Positions 1-6,672 of a stretch of DNA of 64,000 nt are shown in pieces (position 1 is the stretch's first letter; every line of letters begins with the position of its first letter). The notes below the pieces were generated by a model, which was given only the letters and a program-made list of their open reading frames with translations, had not been told where the DNA came from and searched no databases. The DNA comes from Lachnospiraceae bacterium (lineage in GTDB: Bacteria > Bacillota > Clostridia > Lachnospirales > Lachnospiraceae): NCBI GenBank assembly GCA_014804795.1, contig JAAUZC010000007.1, forward strand, positions 1 through 64,000, written 5' to 3'. The translations under genes were made by a program, and so were the position numbers.

Positions 1-2
1 AT

Positions 3-86
3 GCGCCCGATATTGAGGTTTACTTAAATCCGGATCCGCAGAACGCACAATATGAGGTATGGATACCTGTAAAAGTCCGTCCATGA
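3..86 (+). CDS. C-terminal end of a GyrI-like / AraC effector-binding domain protein (partial)
   Basis: Only the last 27 codons lie in the window, ending in a TGA at 84-86. The peptide includes DPQNAQYEVWIPVK, which fits the closing strand of GyrI-like small-molecule-binding domains found alone or at the C-terminus of AraC or MerR regulators, where a D-P-x-x(n)-E-W-I-P-V ending is typical. The DNA-binding part, if present, lies upstream of the window. The next gene follows closely and may be co-transcribed. The family call rests on a short segment, so the exact type of protein stays open. Confidence 0.6.
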   Translation, partial: APDIEVYLNPDPQNAQYEVWIPVKVRP

Positions 87-121
87 CGGGCGAACCAGAA
101 AAAGGGATAACGGAGGGACTT

Positions 122-610
122 ATGGACGAGAAATTTGATATGTTTCTGGAAACGGTTAATGAGTGTTTCCGCAGCTTTGTAGGCGGGATCAACGAGTATC
201 TGACAGGGAACGGCTGTAAATGCGACGTAAAATTGCAGAAAAGCGGCTATGTTGTGTCCTATGTGTTAAACGACAGCAAAAGGACTTTGGCAACATTCGT
301 ATCCCGAAAAACAGGAATGAAGCTCCGCATATATCCTGAACATATAGGGGAATACCAGAGCTTTCTTAATACACTGCCCGAAAAGGTAAAAAAGGAAATC
401 AAAAAAGCGTCCGTCTGCAAACGGCTTATCAATCCCGATGACTGTAATCCGAAATGTGTAATGGGATATACTTTTGTATTGGATGGTGAGCAGTATCCGA
501 AATGCCGTTATATGGCGTTTCAGCCTACATTGAGTGAGGAAAACAATCCGTACATAAAGCAGTTTTTAGAGAAGGAATTGCAGGCAGGTACAGAGCCGGC
601 AGACTTGTGA
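122..610 (+). CDS. Uncharacterised protein with several cysteines
   Basis: I do not recognise a named family for this protein of about 162 residues. The start at 122 is chosen because GGAGGGACTT sits directly before that ATG. A longer in-frame start at 83 overlaps the upstream stop as ATGA and cannot be excluded. The protein is soluble, with no signal peptide or membrane segment. A cluster of Cys in the second half (CKRLINPDDCNPKC, then a YPKCRY stretch) could bind metal or be redox active. It directly follows a GyrI-like effector-binding gene, so it may be a partner of that ligand sensor. Confidence 0.6.
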   Translation: MDEKFDMFLETVNECFRSFVGGINEYLTGNGCKCDVKLQKSGYVVSYVLNDSKRTLATFVSRKTGMKLRIYPEHIGEYQSFLNTLPEKVKKEIKKASVCKRLINPDDCNPKCVMGYTFVLDGEQYPKCRYMAFQPTLSEENNPYIKQFLEKELQAGTEPADL

Positions 611-640
611 GAAATCACAGTTTGTCAGCCTTTTTTATTT

Positions 641-678
641 AGTATAAGAGTGCTCGCGAAGCGTGCAGTCGTTGCTTA
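641..678 (+). repeat. Dispersed repeat, copy 1
   Basis: This 38-bp stretch matches 56525-56561 with about four differences and is also related, in reverse orientation, to 31463-31531. Its centre, GCTCGCGAAGCGTGC, can fold into a short hairpin. It lies between genes, downstream of the unknown Cys protein. Confidence 0.6.
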
Positions 679-690
679 TGGACTCTAGCC

Positions 691-719
691 TGTTGAGCAT
701 GATGTAATCATGCTCAACA
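691..719. repeat. Perfect 13-bp inverted repeat
   Basis: TGTTGAGCATGAT at 691-703 and its exact reverse complement at 707-719 flank a 3-base loop. No run of T follows, so it is either a weak bidirectional terminator or a protein-binding palindrome. It sits between the 122-610 gene and the convergent XRE gene. Confidence 0.6.
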
Positions 720-796
720 ATAAACCACCTGCTATGCGGAACCAGTGATTTTACTACGCAGTACACAGACAACACACAAATAAAAAATCACACAAC

Positions 797-846
797 AAAC
801 AGGCTATTGCAAACAGTAAAACTTTCTGCCATGCGATAGCCCGTTT
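797..846. other. Imperfect inverted repeat, possible terminator of the XRE gene
   Basis: AGGCTATTGC on the left and GCGATAGCC on the right form an imperfect stem with a long loop. It lies just beyond the 3' end of the minus-strand XRE gene, so it could end that transcript. There is no convincing U-run. Confidence 0.3.
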
Positions 847-870
847 CATTCAGAATAAAATAAAAGCACA

Positions 871-1227
871 TTATGATTTTGGTTTAGATACAGACTTTTT
901 GCTTCTTCTTGCCATTAAAAAGTGATACAAAAAATATTGTTCTTCGGTAGGAAGAGCACGAATCTCAAGTATCAGATTATGAACCAGTTCCGAATCAGGA
1001 GCAGAGCCGTCATCAAAGAATTCCTTTGGTGTAATTTTGAAATAGTCACAAATTTCATAAAGTGCTGTTATCGAGGGGAATGTCTTACCGGAACTGATAG
1101 ACTGGATATAGCCTTTGCTGAAACCAAGATCTTTACTCAGTCTGTATTCCGAGATTTCCCTTGCAAGTCTTAATTCTGTGATTCTTTCCTGTACAAATTG
1201 TGGGTCAGTTATCTTCTTTTTATTCAT
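871..1227 (-). CDS. XRE-family helix-turn-helix regulator
   Basis: This 118-residue protein has a Cro/C1-type helix-turn-helix at about residues 14-70 (EYRLSKDLGFSKGYIQSISS, then PSITALYEICDYFKITPKEFF), followed by a helical tail and a basic end. It is a probable DNA-binding repressor. The putative -10 box ends only six bases before the ATG and no SD is visible, so its mRNA may be leaderless. An inverted repeat overlapping the -35 region (1258-1280) could be its own operator. The family call is firm; the target genes are unknown. Confidence 0.85.
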   Translation of the reverse strand: MNKKKITDPQFVQERITELRLAREISEYRLSKDLGFSKGYIQSISSGKTFPSITALYEICDYFKITPKEFFDDGSAPDSELVHNLILEIRALPTEEQYFLYHFLMARRSKKSVSKPKS

Positions 1228-1233
1228 GCATAA

Positions 1234-1280
1234 ATTATACTATTTCAGAACAAAGAGAAGAACCTTTGAAAGTGGTTCTT
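1234..1280 (-). promoter_or_regulatory. Promoter and possible operator of the XRE gene
   Basis: On the minus strand TATAAT (1234-1239) lies 17 bp downstream of a weak TTCTTC. An inverted repeat AAGAACC (1258-1264) / GGTTCTT (1274-1280) overlaps the -35 area and would suit autorepression. The start codon begins at about the expected +1. Confidence 0.45.
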
Positions 1281-1308
1281 ATAAGTCGGCAAAACAAAAA
1301 TAGACTTG

Positions 1309-1827
1309 TTAAAATAGTCGTTCCTGATTTTGGGGATTTGTCTCATCATCAGTAATGTATTTTACATTATCGTCGGTAATGTCTTCACCATGCAGAATCT
1401 TTAAAATATAGCCGAGTCTGGTATTTGCTCTGATATAATATTCATAAGCGGCATCTGCATAATTCTGATTGAAAGTGCCTGAGTCATAAGCTTCGTGATA
1501 ATAGGAAACGGCCATGTTCATATTTTCGCTGGCTTCATCAGCGAGATTATCTATTGCGGAAAATTCGTCAGGCACAGTCAGATCTGCCATCTGGGAAAAC
1601 TGATCCTCCAACGTATCCAGATTTTTTAGCAGGGTTTCAACATCGGAATCTCCGTAACCGTCCAAAGCATTGATCTGGTCATTAATATAAGCAATATTAT
1701 CACAAAAAGTAGTCATGCTTGTTAAATAAATATCAAGTTCATCTGCGCTGTTATTTTTGCCGCAGCCGATAAGGGTAAAAGTCGTCAGTAAAACAGTGAG
1801 GATAAGTGTTAAAACCTTCTTTTTCAA
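1309..1827 (-). CDS. Small lipoprotein of unknown function
   Basis: The 172-residue protein starts with TTG preceded by AAGGGGG. It has a type II signal peptide: MKKK, a hydrophobic stretch and lipobox LIGC with Cys at about residue 22. The mature part is acidic and mostly helical, with no catalytic motif I know. It should be anchored on the outer face of the cytoplasmic membrane. It lies just outside the proposed integrative element. The function is unknown. Confidence 0.75.
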   Translation of the reverse strand: MKKKVLTLILTVLLTTFTLIGCGKNNSADELDIYLTSMTTFCDNIAYINDQINALDGYGDSDVETLLKNLDTLEDQFSQMADLTVPDEFSAIDNLADEASENMNMAVSYYHEAYDSGTFNQNYADAAYEYYIRANTRLGYILKILHGEDITDDNVKYITDDETNPQNQERLF

Positions 1828-1969
1828 AATAGTGCCCCCTTGCGTTGTTTTCGGTTGTAATAATTTTGTAATAGTTTAACAGTATGAATGTACCATATCC
1901 AAAGGAATTTAGCAAGTAAACTTGTATTTTACTTGGTAAGTTCATATGATTTTTAAGAAATACTTTCTG

Positions 1970-1995
1970 AAAGCCTGTGTTTACGGGCTTTTTTT
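1970..1995 (+). terminator. Rho-independent terminator-like hairpin
   Basis: GCCTGT-GTTT-ACGGGC forms a stem with one wobble pair and is followed by seven T. It sits about 40 bp left of the AGTACCA repeats. Its 3' half shares CGGGCTTTT with a related hairpin near 8680-8695 beyond the other end of the element, so the element may have inserted at a terminator. Apart from this, 1828-2128 holds no gene I can support. Confidence 0.5.
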
Positions 1996-2035
1996 ATGTT
2001 TGGTGAAATGAAGATGAGAAGCAACTATTTGGAAA

Positions 2036-2070
2036 AGTACCAAAAAAGTACCACTTCGTAAAATGGTACA
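2036..2070 (+). repeat. Left-end AGTACCA repeats
   Basis: AGTACCA occurs at 2036-2042 and 2047-2053, 11 bp start to start, and a near-inverted copy TGGTACA lies at 2064-2070. The first 18 bp match the right-end copy exactly. The one-helical-turn phasing suits arm-type binding of a tyrosine recombinase. Confidence 0.55.
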
Positions 2071-2128
2071 ACACCCACTCGCAAATAACAGATAATAAAA
2101 GAAAAGGAAGAAAAGGACAGGAGGGGGG

Positions 2129-2251
2129 GTGGAAGGATTGACAGTACAGGCTCAGGAAGCCCAGAGAGAATATAAGAAACAGTACAGAGACCGGAACCGG
2201 GAAAAGATTAACAGACAGCAGAGAGAATGGCGTGCAGGTCATGGAGAATGA
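2129..2251 (+). CDS. Small charged protein of integrative-element type
   Basis: This 40-codon gene starts with GTG right after a strong purine tract (AGGAGGGGGG), so the TTG three codons on is an alternative start. The product contains the stretch TVQAQEAQREYKKQYRDRNR and is highly charged and helical. Short proteins with a TVQAQEA-type opening are, as I recall, common near the ends of clostridial phages and integrative elements, but no function is known to me. Confidence 0.5.
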   Translation: MEGLTVQAQEAQREYKKQYRDRNREKINRQQREWRAGHGE

Positions 2252-2315
2252 GGGAGAAAAGTGGATAAAGGTTATAAAAGAACTGACAGAGGAACAGCGA
2301 GAGAAGAGAGACTGA
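2241..2315 (+). CDS. Possible 24-residue peptide
   Basis: An ATG at 2241, inside the 3' end of the previous gene, opens a 24-codon frame (MENEGEKWIKVIKELTEEQR and four more). The overlap would allow translational coupling. Length and overlap make this weak; it could be chance. Confidence 0.25.
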   Translation: MENEGEKWIKVIKELTEEQREKRD

Positions 2316-2405
2316 AACAGAAATAATGCAAATTCGCCATATATTTAGGCAAAACTGGGGTGTATAGAAATAATAAAAAGAACGGGTATAAAGAGGAGTA
2401 TTGAT

Positions 2406-3008
2406 ATGGGCGGTTACGGTTCCGGCGGTCACAATAAGACACACAAACGGCTTGAGAATTTCCACAGGATTGACAGCTTTGCATTTCGTGATTTCATTAT
2501 GTGGGATAAATATTTACTTTTCAAGGAATCTGTGAAATACCCACTGGTCAGAGGGGATATTATCTATTATCCACAGAGCATGGAAGCAGAGATCAGGGAG
2601 GGGGATTCTTATATAGATTTGCTTTTATCCAGTGTGCCAGGGATTGACGGAATATCCGGAAGACTATATTTTCATTGTCCATATTGTGGGCGGCGGGTGC
2701 GGTACCTGTATGATTACTATAAACATTATGCATGCCGGAAGTGTGCAAAGCTGAATTATTCCAGTCAGCAGAAAAACGGAATGGATGAACTACGTCTGAA
2801 AATGGAGAGAATCGCGGAGCGGTTGGATTATCAATGGTGGAGAAATGGTTTTGACTGCACTGCTGATGTATATTACATACCAAAACCACATTATATGAGA
2901 TGGGCTAAATATGAAAAGCTGATGCAGGAGTTTAAGGCATTGCAGAAAGAGTATAAGCGTAACATGGAAAACGCACTTATGAAAGCATACAAGGCATTGT
3001 GCAGATAA
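2406..3008 (+). CDS. Zinc-ribbon protein with MGGYGSGG N-terminus
   Basis: The 200-residue protein opens with MGGYGSGG, a hallmark of a widespread uncharacterised family found in mobile DNA. At about residues 96-125 it has a zinc ribbon made of CPYCG and CRKC knuckles, followed by LNYSSQQ, also typical of the family. The C-terminal third is helical and basic with several aromatics. The SD GAGGAG precedes the ATG. It could bind nucleic acid through the ribbon, but no activity has been assigned to the family that I know of. It is the largest cargo gene on the left side of the element. Confidence 0.65.
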   Translation: MGGYGSGGHNKTHKRLENFHRIDSFAFRDFIMWDKYLLFKESVKYPLVRGDIIYYPQSMEAEIREGDSYIDLLLSSVPGIDGISGRLYFHCPYCGRRVRYLYDYYKHYACRKCAKLNYSSQQKNGMDELRLKMERIAERLDYQWWRNGFDCTADVYYIPKPHYMRWAKYEKLMQEFKALQKEYKRNMENALMKAYKALCR

Positions 3009-3132
3009 AGCTTTGAAATACCCTGCAGAAGGGCTTGCAATGGGGTAAATCGGGCTTGAAATGGTGCGAGGGTATTTATAAAGGGTAAGAGAATAAAAGC
3101 TGAAAATGAACCTTTAAAACTTAATATTGGCA

Positions 3133-3161
3133 TTGTCTGATATAAGAAAGTATGTTACTAT
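3133..3161 (+). promoter_or_regulatory. Promoter of the type I toxin gene
   Basis: TTGTCT (3133-3138) and TACTAT (3156-3161) are separated by exactly 17 bp. Transcription would start near 3168 and give an 80-nt leader before the toxin ATG. Confidence 0.55.
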
Positions 3162-3195
3162 GTTTACGGGAAAACCGTAGAGCCAAAGGCGGCTA

Positions 3196-3241
3196 CCCTC
3201 CATTTCGGAGGGGCTAACCCTCCAGACGGAAGAAAGGAGGG
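3196..3241 (+). promoter_or_regulatory. SD-sequestering alternative hairpins in the toxin leader
   Basis: The leader contains CCCTCC at 3196-3201 and 3218-3223 and GGAGGG at 3207-3212 and 3236-3241. The last GGAGGG is the SD, 8 nt before the toxin ATG at 3250. It can pair with the second CCCTCC and be hidden, or be freed if other pairings form. Such structured leaders are usual in type I toxin mRNAs. Confidence 0.6.
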
Positions 3242-3249
3242 CGTTGCCA

Positions 3250-3345
3250 ATGATGATTACATACTCTGATTTAGTTCAGACTGGAATATTCATTATTGCT
3301 CTGATCGGACTGTGCTATACAGTGTTCAAAGGGAAACGAAAATAG
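3250..3345 (+). CDS. Type I toxin, small hydrophobic (TxpA/BsrG/Fst-like)
   Basis: The 31-residue peptide starts MMITYSDLVQTG, has one hydrophobic helix (residues ~11-26, IFIIALIGLCYTVF) and ends in a basic tail KGKRK. This is the layout of the holin-like/TxpA-type membrane toxins of Firmicutes. An SD GGAGGG lies 8 nt upstream and can be sequestered. A convergent promoter on the other strand drives a probable antisense antitoxin overlapping the 3' end. The product would insert in and damage the cell membrane when unrepressed. The family assignment rests on layout and motif, not on a database match. Confidence 0.7.
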   Translation: MMITYSDLVQTGIFIIALIGLCYTVFKGKRK

Positions 3346-3438
3346 CCGCCACTACTCGCAATAGTGACGGCTGACGCATTTTTGTGACGGCTTAAATCAC
3401 ATTTGAGGGTAGCCGCTTCTATGGCTTTCCCTTTTTAT
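3340..3438 (-). ncRNA. Antisense antitoxin RNA (inferred)
   Basis: A minus-strand promoter at 3445-3473 would start an RNA near 3438 running leftward into the toxin 3' end. The shared region folds into a hairpin (GCCGCCACTA ... TAGTGACGGC, about 3346-3372) that can act as a terminator in both directions. The 5' part of this RNA (GGGAAAGCCATAGAAGCGGC) resembles the toxin mRNA's own 5' leader, so the locus is flanked by an imperfect inverted repeat as in Fst/par-type modules. Its end point is uncertain. Confidence 0.5.
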
Positions 3439-3444
3439 GCTTAT

Positions 3445-3473
3445 AATATAGCACATCTGGAGGCAAGGTTCAA
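3445..3473 (-). promoter_or_regulatory. Promoter of the antitoxin RNA
   Basis: Read on the minus strand, TTGAAC (3468-3473) and TATATT (3445-3450) are 17 bp apart. This is stronger than the toxin promoter, as expected for an antitoxin RNA made in excess. Confidence 0.55.
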
Positions 3474-3563
3474 GAGTAAACATACATTTATGTAGTGAGA
3501 CCGCAAAAGCTGTATTCCTGTAGCCCGTTTATTTTTCTTATTCGGTAAACTTGATAAGGGCGG

Positions 3564-3908
3564 CTATTCCGGTTGTTGGTTATTATATGCATCAGCAGGA
3601 AATATTTTGTTAAAGCGTTTTAACATATTTTCTTGAAATTCCGGCGTACCATGTGTAGAAATCCATTTTGATAATTCGAAATGATTGTGTATTTGCTGGT
3701 CTTTAATAATAAAAGGCCACTTTGATTTAAATGCTTCACATGCATTTTTAAAAAAGCAATTGAGGCTGATATTAGCTGTATCGGATATGAAATTGCTATT
3801 AGTTTTATCAGAATCAAGGCAATGGAAGGCGTCAAAAAGTGCAGTTGTATTTACAACATATTGACCTTCATTGATTGAGACTATTTTGAAAAGTTCGTTG
3901 CTTGACAT
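3564..3908 (-). CDS. Uncharacterised element cargo protein
   Basis: This 114-residue protein has no family I recognise. It is soluble, rich in Asn, Phe and Lys, and AT-rich compared with neighbouring chromosomal genes, which fits recent acquisition. AAAGGAAA precedes the ATG at a reasonable distance. It lies between a type I and a type II toxin-antitoxin locus, so it is cargo of the element and may be a stability or defence accessory, but nothing in the sequence shows an activity. Confidence 0.55.
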   Translation of the reverse strand: MSSNELFKIVSINEGQYVVNTTALFDAFHCLDSDKTNSNFISDTANISLNCFFKNACEAFKSKWPFIIKDQQIHNHFELSKWISTHGTPEFQENMLKRFNKIFPADAYNNQQPE

Positions 3909-3952
3909 CTTACATATTTCCTTTCATAGATTTTTACTTAGTTTAGCGGTAG

Positions 3953-4096
3953 TTATCCCTTGTTTTCATTATCACGTTCCATAGTTTCATCTATCGCTCG
4001 GACAACGAAAGAATTCATGCTTTTCCCCATACTGGCGATGCGCTCCTGGTCTTTCGCCCTGTCAGAGTGTTTTTGATAGTGGCATTCTTGATTTTG
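3953..4096 (-). pseudogene. Remnant of a ribbon-helix-helix (Arc-type) protein
   Basis: Directly after the YafQ stop codon, an open frame without its own start encodes a tail including SMGKSMNSFVVRAIDETMER, ending at TAA 3953-3955. That resembles the second helix pair of Arc/MetJ-like antitoxin or partition proteins, in which a GKSMNxFVxxAIxExIER block is common. The N-terminal beta strand and start codon are missing, so I read it as a truncated gene. Confidence 0.5.
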
Positions 4097-4099
4097 AAA

Positions 4100-4372
4100 T
4101 TACATATTGAACAGATCCGCATGAGTGCCGGTACGGTCTAATTTTAACTCATCATCAGTCTGTTTGTATATAAGCAGCCAGTCTGGTGTAATGTGGTATT
4201 CCCGATATCCTGAATAGTTCCCGCTCAAATTATGGTCTTTATTCTTTTCTGGGAGTTGGGCGGGAATACGTAAAGTATCAATAGCCTGTTGGAGTAGGGA
4301 CATTTTATATCCGCGTTTTACACACGTTTTAAAATCTTTCTTGAATTTTGTGGAGTATCTAACATTAAGCAT
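4100..4372 (-). CDS. YafQ/RelE-family mRNA interferase toxin
   Basis: The 90-residue protein fits the YafQ branch of the RelE superfamily: an N-terminal helix pair (YSTKFKKDFKTCVKRGYK), then the conserved block GYREYHITPDWLLIYK and the end LDRTGTHADLF. The His, Asp and C-terminal His/Phe correspond to residues that act in ribosome-dependent mRNA cleavage in this family. It follows its antitoxin gene with a 3-bp gap, the usual antitoxin-first order. The usual product of such a pair is a growth-arresting toxin neutralised by protein complex formation. The full catalytic block looks intact. Confidence 0.88.
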   Translation of the reverse strand: MLNVRYSTKFKKDFKTCVKRGYKMSLLQQAIDTLRIPAQLPEKNKDHNLSGNYSGYREYHITPDWLLIYKQTDDELKLDRTGTHADLFNM

Positions 4373-4375
4373 AGA

Positions 4376-4585
4376 CTATTTCTCCATCAATTCCGCAAAT
4401 AAATCCTCTGTACTGCCAGTAAAGAGAGTACCGCCGCCGTTTTCCAGTTCTTCTATTGAGGCAATTGTTTCGGCGTTGGGCGTTTCATCTGGAACTGCAG
4501 CGCCCTGCAGGTACGAAATAACATAGTACATTCTGCTTTCGGGTATTTGATCTATCAGATTTTTGGCTAATTCACGATTGCTCAT
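4376..4585 (-). CDS. RelB/DinJ-type antitoxin
   Basis: The 69-residue protein begins MSNRELAKNLIDQIPESRMY and continues into a helical acidic half ending GSTEDLFAELMEK. Position (immediately before a YafQ toxin), size and acidity identify it as the antitoxin. The ATG at 4585 is preferred because AAAGGAAG lies eight bases before it; a GTG three codons upstream would sit too close to that SD. I see no clear ribbon-helix-helix, so DNA binding by this protein is uncertain. Confidence 0.75.
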   Translation of the reverse strand: MSNRELAKNLIDQIPESRMYYVISYLQGAAVPDETPNAETIASIEELENGGGTLFTGSTEDLFAELMEK

Positions 4586-4631
4586 AGTATACACTTCCTT
4601 TCATGGTTTATTGTATTCAGGGTAACAATGA

Positions 4632-4859
4632 TTATTCTACTGACAGTTGTTTAAAGTCAATAACTAAATCATAGTTCATAGTTGCCAATATTTTTTGTGC
4701 ATCTTCAAAGCTGAAATTTTTTTTGTTTAGCATTTTTGTAAGCCCTTGAGGCTTTAAGCCGAGTTTTGCCGCTATTTCTCTTTGTGTGGTTTTTGTTTCA
4801 AGCATTATTTTTTTTATTTCAATTAAAATTTGTTCATTGCTTTTATATATTACAGCCAT
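4632..4859 (-). CDS. Small XRE-family repressor of the element
   Basis: This 75-residue protein is almost entirely a helix-turn-helix domain (TKTTQREIAAKLGLKPQGLTKMLN at about residues 17-40, split here for description only at GL). It is divergent from the small + strand genes that lead to the integrase. Operator-like ATAACCC/GGGTTAT sequences overlap both promoters in between (4890-4989). It is therefore a likely switch repressor controlling integrase expression as well as its own synthesis. The role is inferred from layout. Confidence 0.75.
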   Translation of the reverse strand: MAVIYKSNEQILIEIKKIMLETKTTQREIAAKLGLKPQGLTKMLNKKNFSFEDAQKILATMNYDLVIDFKQLSVE

Positions 4860-4889
4860 TTTTAACCTCTCTTTTTATGATTTGCTTAT

Positions 4890-4918
4890 ATTGTAATATG
4901 AAAAGGGTTATTAGTCAA
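4890..4918 (-). promoter_or_regulatory. Promoter of the small XRE repressor
   Basis: On the minus strand TTGACT (4913-4918) and TACAAT (4890-4895) are 17 bp apart. The spacer contains AATAACCC, a half-site of the palindrome in the divergent promoter, which suggests autoregulation. Confidence 0.65.
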
Positions 4919-4960
4919 TCTAAAAAGGAAAGAAATAATAAAAAATATATTATAAAAAGG

Positions 4961-4989
4961 TTGACAAATAACCCAAAAAGGGTTATGAT
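4961..4989 (+). promoter_or_regulatory. Rightward promoter with palindromic operator
   Basis: TTGACA (4961-4966) and TATGAT (4984-4989) are 17 bp apart, close to consensus. A perfect palindrome ATAACCC-AAAAA-GGGTTAT fills 4968-4986, between and overlapping the two boxes. A bound XRE protein would block polymerase. The promoter points toward the small genes and the integrase. Confidence 0.75.
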
Positions 4990-5145
4990 AGTACTATAAA
5001 AAAGGAACACAACAGCCGGGAGAGCCGAAAGCCCCCGATACTGAAAGCAATATACCTGTGAGTGAGCAAAGAGGCAATACCAATAGTCAGGAAGATTCTT
5101 TCGGGGCTGGGGACGGCTCAGTTTTACAAAGACCACATTTCAGAA

Positions 5146-5235
5146 ATGGTTTCAGCTATTCATAATGTGGATTGGCTTAGAAGTATATATTCATTTATCA
5201 AAGTATTTGCCGATGATGTGGAGGACAGATCATGA
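5146..5235 (+). CDS. Small element protein (29 residues)
   Basis: The peptide reads MVSAIHNVDWLRSIYSFIKV and then an acidic end. Its stop overlaps the next ATG as ATGA, so the two are probably translated together. Short helical proteins of this kind with a 'LRSIYxFIK' pattern are frequent just before integrase genes in clostridial elements. The function is unknown. Confidence 0.45.
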   Translation: MVSAIHNVDWLRSIYSFIKVFADDVEDRS

Positions 5236-5336
5236 GGGAGGAACTTATCAGGAAAATAAACGAGATTCTTGACACAGTAACAGATATATGGATTTTGGAG
5301 CAGATTTATAAATTTTGTATCGGAATGACTAAATAG
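5232..5336 (+). CDS. Small element protein (34 residues)
   Basis: The peptide is MREELIRKINEILDTVTDIW followed by ILEQIYKFCIGMTK. It looks like a relative of the preceding peptide, with a helix ending in an IY-x-F motif. It starts inside the previous stop codon (ATGA), with GAGG in the upstream gene as a likely SD. I know of similar short proteins in integrative elements but of no function. Confidence 0.5.
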   Translation: MREELIRKINEILDTVTDIWILEQIYKFCIGMTK

Positions 5337-5355
5337 GAAAAGGAGGCGCAGCATA

Positions 5356-5496
5356 ATGGCAAAGAAAAAAGAAAACGTGAACTTTGCAACAGAGATTATC
5401 TGCATGGTGAAAAGAAAATTGTGGTGGTACCGGATCATATTAGCTGTATCACTGGTCGTGAATATGGCAATGGCAGCAGTGTTGATTTTCAGGTGA
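5356..5496 (+). CDS. Small single-pass membrane protein
   Basis: This 46-residue protein has a strong SD (AAAAGGAGG). It starts MAKKKENVNFATEI, has basic residues around position 18-25 and one hydrophobic helix to the C-terminus (RIILAVSLVVNMAMAAVLIF). It lies just upstream of the integrase in the same direction. The function is unknown. Confidence 0.5.
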   Translation: MAKKKENVNFATEIICMVKRKLWWYRIILAVSLVVNMAMAAVLIFR

Positions 5497-5569
5497 GGGC
5501 AAGTAAGAGATCAGGCGGCGGATGACATGTCTGCTGCCATCTCTCCAGCCATAGAAAGGAGTGTGAGGC

Positions 5570-6532
5570 ATGGCAATTGATAAAAGGGGCAGAAAGCTTC
5601 CAAAAGGTATACAGCAAAGATATGACGGCTTCGAGGGGCGTATTCAGTACCATGGAAAGCGATATCTTGTACATGGTAAAACGGTAACAGAAACGCAAAA
5701 GGCAATGAATGAACTGAGATACAGGCTGGAGCATGGTGTCTTTGTGGAAATGAAGAAAATGACACTGGAAGAATGGTTTCATACATGGATGGAGCAGTAT
5801 AAGAAGAACCGGGTGAAAATCGGTACATATATAAGCTATGAGAAATACTTTGACAGCGTTATAAAAGACAGGCTCGGAAAGAGGCTTATTACCGAGATCA
5901 GGGGTGAGCATATTCAGAAACTTTACAATGAACTGAAGCAGGAAGATTATGCTATAGCAAGTATTAAAGTGGTATCTGCTATTCTTAACGGATGCCTGCA
6001 GCAGGCGATGAGGAACGGACTGATCGAGAGGAATCCGGTAAAACTGGCTGAACTGCCGAGAACAGAAGAAAAAAAGACCAGACAGGCTATGACCAGAGAG
6101 CAGCAGGATTTGTTTATGGAATATGCAAAGAAAAGCTATCTGTATAACCTGTTTGCGGTGATGCTTCGGACCGGTATGAGGAACGGAGAGATACGGGGGT
6201 TAAAATATACGGATATTGACCGGAAAAAGAATGTGCTCCATATACAGAGAACCTTAAAATATATTGAGAACGTAGGTTACATGGAGGACACACCGAAAAC
6301 AAAGACTTCCAAAAGAGATATCCCATTGACACCGGATATATTAAAATTACTGGAAGAGCAGTGGAGATTTTGGGAGTTTGAGATCACAATATTTGACAGA
6401 TATTTGTTTTGTAATGAAAATGGCGGTCCCTTGCATAGTGACAGGATTCAGACAGAGATAGACCGTATCATCAGGCGGATTCATGCAGACGGATATGAAT
6501 TTGAGCGTATCACACCGCATGTGTTTCGGCAC
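5570..6532 (+). pseudogene. Tyrosine recombinase/integrase, N-terminal 321 codons (interrupted)
   Basis: The start has SD GAAAGGAGTG. The product is a Tn916-type integrase: an arm-binding N-terminal domain (about 1-60), a SAM-like core-binding domain (about 65-165, TLEEWFHTWMEQYKKNR) and a catalytic domain with the first Arg in LRTGMRNGEIRGL (about residue 205) and the HVFRH box at the break. The reading frame is cut right after the His codon at 6530-6532. The remaining 51 codons, with GH and the tyrosine nucleophile, continue in frame sense at 8376. In this state the protein lacks its nucleophile and should be inactive, unless the insert can be removed. Confidence 0.9.
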
Positions 6533-6555
6533 CCGAATGTCAAGCCCAAGACAAA

Positions 6556-6587
6556 GAATGTTTATTCGTCATCCTGAATAAACATTC
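6556..6587. repeat. Inverted repeat near the left end of the insertion
   Basis: GAATGTTTATTC (6556-6567) and GAATAAACATTC (6576-6587) are perfect reverse complements with an 8-base loop. The outermost bases of the insert, CCGAATGT, are also complementary to ACATTCGG next to it. Subterminal hairpins like this are known at ends recognised as single strands, but the insertion enzyme is unknown here. Confidence 0.55.
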
Positions 6588-6672
6588 GGCTGCTTCAAAA
6601 TCAGAATCGAACATTTTTTCCTGCTGATCAGCCAATTATCCCGATAAATTAGACGCGGCTTAATGGATAATT

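Noticed and set aside
5057-5163. GTG-started 35-codon frame in the leader after the rightward promoter
   Set aside because: There is no SD and its product is low in recognisable features; the overlapping small gene at 5146 is better supported.
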